Source: Lojkania enalia | Lineage: Eukaryota > Ascomycota > Dothideomycetes > Pleosporales | Direction: 5' to 3' | Assembly (NCBI GenBank): GCA_010094045.1 | Contig: ML986745.1 | Coordinates: forward strand, 61,013 to 71,581 | Length of the DNA: 10,569 bases | Part shown: positions 8,701 through 10,569 of the stretch, one piece after another | How the letters are laid out: each line of letters opens with the position of its first letter | Numbering within the stretch: position 1 is the stretch's first letter | The notes under the pieces: model-generated | What the model saw: the letters and a program-made list of their open reading frames with translations, nothing else | Databases searched by the model: none | Told to the model about the DNA's origin: nothing | Made by a program: the position numbers and the translations under genes

Positions 8701-9139
8701 GGATTAGAAATATTCCGTTAATTCTATTACTATAATAGATAAATTAAATTGTAAGAATATTTTAGCTCTAGTAACTTATATATATACAGCCTAGGAAACT
8801 ATAAAAGCTAATATTAAAAAGGCTTAGGATCGTATATAATCTATTATTAACTATTACTAGTAACTAATTAATTAGTAGATTAGTAATATAGTCTATCTAA
8901 ATACTAAGAACTTTACGGTTTAGAGACTAAGCTAAAAGCTATCTAATTAATAGAAGGGCCCTTTTAAAGTACTAGAATAGGTTGGAAACTTATACTATTT
9001 ATAACTACCCCTAGGGTTGAGAATATATAATATCTTTATACTAAACCTGCTGTATAAGAACTTTTAGGACTCTCTATTAGGGTAAGAAGCTCTAAAACTA
9101 CCCGCTATCGCTATTAAAGGGGTAGAAGAGTAGGAGGTT

Positions 9140-9330
9140 AAGGAAATACTAGCTAGTAAGCTATATTATAAAACCCTTAAATACCGTGTAAAATAGGTAG
9201 GATATAATCTTAACCTAGTCTAGTATAAAGTCTTAAATTTTATAGGTTCGCCTTATAAGCTAAAAGCTTTTTATAGTAAGTATCTAAATTAGCTAAGACC
9301 CTTAAAAGCCTTAACTAAATAGATTAAGAT
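9140..9330 (+). other. C-terminal chromodomain of integrase
   Basis: The frame reads ILASKLYYKTLKYRVK, stop, VGYNLNLV, stop, YKVLNF, then GSPYKLKAFYSKYLN. The stops sit where tryptophans are expected (KW-VG and VW-Y), matching chromodomains of fungal chromovirus integrases (YRVKWxGxxxxxxTWxPxxNF type). In studied chromoviruses this domain binds methylated histone H3 and steers integration to heterochromatin. Here the aromatic cage would be disrupted by TGG to TAG changes. Confidence 0.8.
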
Positions 9331-9470
9331 ATATAAAGATAGTATAGAGAATATAGATTACCTAGTAGACGATAATATATAAGAGTTAAGTAGTAGATTT
9401 AAAAACTAAAGTATAGGCCCGAAATTACTCCTCTATAGAATTTGGAGGGTTTAATAGTAGGCTGTTAGAT

Positions 9471-9545
9471 ACCTCCCTAATCCTCTCTTCCTCTACCCTC
9501 CTTCCTCTTTTTTCCCTCTGGACTCCCCCTAAACCTCCCCTACCT
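9471..9545 (+). other. polypyrimidine tract after pol
   Basis: The segment is almost all C and T on the plus strand; 9481-9519 has a single purine (A at 9495). It contains several CCTC, CTTCC and CCCC runs that kept their cytosines, as expected where no C is followed by A. It may be a structural or RNA-processing element of the retrotransposon; no function can be shown. Confidence 0.6.
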
Positions 9546-9982
9546 TATTTTTAGCCGCCTAAGAGCGCCGCGATGTTAGTTTAAAAACTAGATACTAGAG
9601 CCTCTAAAGCTAAAACCTAATAGAGCAACTTAGTACCCTAGTAGAATAAAGCTATCTAGATACTAGCTATAAGAAGGCTATCTTTCTAACTCTTTACAAC
9701 CTAGGCTATAAGCGTTAGGCTGTAAGTAGACTCTGAAATAGTCTTAAAGGCTACCTTTTTATCCTCCTTATCCCCTACGTATCGGGCTGCTGCCTATAGT
9801 TTAAGATAGCTCTAGAGGACTAGAAACTTCTCCTTATAATAGGAGGGGATCTATATGTATATTAGTAGTAAATACTCTACTAGTATTAAATGCGATTCGT
9901 ACGGGGTTATACTTTTTATTTTATAAGGTATAATACTCGCATTTTTTTAATCTTAGAGACTAAAAGATAAATATTATATGCT

Positions 9983-9992
9983 GCCCGCGGGC
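9983..9992. repeat. 10-bp GC palindrome GCCCGCGGGC
   Basis: This is a perfect self-complementary GC block inside very AT-rich surroundings in the post-pol region. CA-directed mutation would spare it. It may be a relic of the original composition or a protein or RNA-structure site. Confidence 0.5.
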
Positions 9993-10046
9993 GAATGTAT
10001 ATATAGTTTAAAGGTAGATAACCTAAAAGGCCTCTAAAGAGGCTCT

Positions 10047-10061
10047 AAGAGGTAGGCGGAG
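10047..10061 (+). promoter_or_regulatory. candidate polypurine tract (plus-strand primer)
   Basis: AAGAGGTAGGCGGAG is purine-rich, with one T and one C, and lies directly before TAGTATA, the proposed start of the right LTR. A purine tract that resists RNase H primes plus-strand DNA synthesis in LTR elements. RIP keeps purines as purines, so the tract should survive. No similar tract lies directly before 10269, the point where LTR homology with copy A begins. Confidence 0.5.
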
Positions 10062-10569
10062 TAGTATATTAATTAATTTTTTCTATAAGGCGTTAGCGAT
10101 ACTTTAATAATTAATAGTACTAGGGACGCGTAATAATATATATAGAGTAGAAGTTATTGTTTAGTTAAGGAAGCTTAGCTGATAGTAACCTGGTAATATA
10201 TTAAGGCTAGTAAACGCTTATTACTATACGCGACAAAATTGCAATATTAATAAACTATTATAATAGTAGTTACCAGCTGATATATAGGTTAATTATACTT
10301 ACTATAAAAATCTTACTTAATATTACGTTAATAAACGCATCTCTATAGGTAACCGCGTATATTAGCTCTTACCGGTAAATACCTCCTCGAAGAAATTTCT
10401 TTATACTAGAACCTATTCGTAACAGCCCTAATTCCCTCCCAAACCAGCGTAGATAGGGACTATCAGCCTATAAGAAGGGGGGTAGTATAATAATGTAAAG
10501 AAATTGTTCTACGAAAAGCTTTATATATAACCTTATCCTAAAGCTTTTCGCTTATCTTATCCTACCCCC
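10062..10569 (+). repeat. right LTR of the chromovirus, cut by window end (copy C)
   Basis: From about 10269 to the end this matches LTR copy A, and from about 10482 it matches copy B, so LTR identity there is secure. The left limit is less certain. Copy A diverges at 1370/10269, but a start at 10062 gives TAGTATA, the RIP form of TGGTATA. That mirrors the LTR 3' end TATACYA seen at 3247-3253, and it follows a purine tract. On that reading the full LTR is about 710 bp and about 200 bp lie outside the window. Copy C is the least mutated of the three, for example ACCGGTAA at about 10371 and ACCGCG at about 10351. Confidence 0.8.
10512..10550. other. LTR hairpin, copy C
   Basis: CGAAAAGCTTTA (10512-10523) and TAAAGCTTTTCG (10539-10550) are perfect 12-bp inverted repeats with loop TATATAACCTTATCC. 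It occupies the same LTR position as the hairpins in copies A and B. The TATATATAA string across the stem-loop junction is a possible TATA box, by inference only. Confidence 0.7.

Larger units (their letters stand above)
5408..9454 (+). pseudogene. Pol polyprotein relic: protease, reverse transcriptase, RNase H, integrase, chromodomain
   Basis: One plus frame (codons from 5408) reads through about 1,349 codons with many TAA/TAG stops but no register change at any motif I checked. Protease: ALINTST at 5555-5575, where DTG has become NTS. Reverse transcriptase: FTKFNIYAAFNKIRI (6680-6724), with the motif A aspartate changed to N at 6692, and YLDN (6878-6889) for YLDD. RNase H: ETNTSN (7319-7336) with D to N at 7325, and YNKKL (7442-7456) for YDKEL. 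Integrase: zinc ligands partly tyrosine, first aspartate changed to N at 8240, second D kept at 8420, E kept at 8528 with the D-x35-E spacing intact. A chromodomain ends the protein. It would have copied and integrated the element. The end is TAA at 9452 unless that codon was CAA. Confidence 0.9.
9455..10046 (+). other. post-pol region of the chromovirus, function unknown
   Basis: About 590 bp separate the pol stop from the purine-rich tract, longer than an ordinary 3' untranslated stretch. It is somewhat less depleted in TG and CG than the rest. A weak plus-strand relic with ATG at 9573 reads for about 120 codons with only TAA/TAG stops, including VDSEIVLKATFLSSLSPTYR, but other frames are not clearly worse. 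It could be an extra small ORF, captured sequence or a long non-coding 3' region. I do not recognise any domain. Confidence 0.45.
3569..10569 (+). mobile_element. RIP-inactivated Ty3/gypsy chromovirus retrotransposon
   Basis: A single plus-strand element of more than 7 kb runs off the right edge. Order: truncated left LTR (3569-3854), leader, gag relic with a zinc knuckle, pol relic ordered protease, reverse transcriptase, RNase H, integrase, chromodomain, then a post-pol region, a purine-rich tract and the right LTR. Integrase downstream of RNase H is the Ty3/gypsy order (copia has it before reverse transcriptase), and the C-terminal chromodomain places it among chromoviruses. Both gag and pol are full of TAA/TAG stops and altered active sites, so the copy is dead. 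It is probably fixed rather than decaying by indels, because reading frames are otherwise continuous. Confidence 0.92.

Noticed and set aside
9571..9956. Frame from ATG 9573 considered as a third retrotransposon gene.
   Set aside because: No family resemblance, many stops, and competing frames look similar; kept only as a weak possibility inside the post-pol region.

Overview
The window looks like a gene-poor, AT-rich heterochromatic block from a filamentous ascomycete (Pezizomycotina). It is built from retrotransposons inactivated by repeat-induced point mutation (RIP). CA and TG dinucleotides are strongly depleted and TA is in great excess, while CG is tolerated. Homologous copies differ almost only by C/T and G/A transitions, and in-frame stops are TAA or TAG. 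I see no intact host gene, tRNA, rRNA or CRISPR array. The species cannot be named from the sequence.

Layout. (1) 1-1369: very AT-rich sequence with no recognisable gene. (2) 1370-1661 plus 3038-3253: a heavily mutated long terminal repeat (LTR) fragment, copy A, split by a younger insertion. (3) 1662-3037: that insertion, a compact 1,376-bp element with 210-bp terminal direct repeats and a 5-bp target duplication (CTTAT). Its interior holds degenerate 108-bp and 21-bp repeats and the relic of a repeat protein I do not recognise, with no reverse transcriptase. (4) 3254-3568: AT-rich spacer. (5) 3569 to the right edge: one Ty3/gypsy element of the chromovirus type. It has a 5'-truncated left LTR (copy B), a gag relic with a zinc knuckle, a long pol relic (protease, reverse transcriptase, RNase H, integrase, C-terminal chromodomain), a roughly 600-bp post-pol region, a purine-rich tract and a right LTR (copy C) cut by the window end.

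How the parts fit. The pol relic keeps one reading frame from about 5408 to 9454. It is damaged by substitutions rather than indels, and several catalytic aspartates read as asparagine and zinc ligands as tyrosine, which is what RIP produces. Copy A is more mutated than B and C, so it is probably an older or more often mutated copy. The small element landed inside copy A, beside a conserved 12-bp-arm hairpin. Chromodomain integrases of this class are known to bind histone marks and favour heterochromatin, which fits this nested graveyard. The least explained components are the small element with its 36-residue repeat protein relic and the post-pol region of the chromovirus.
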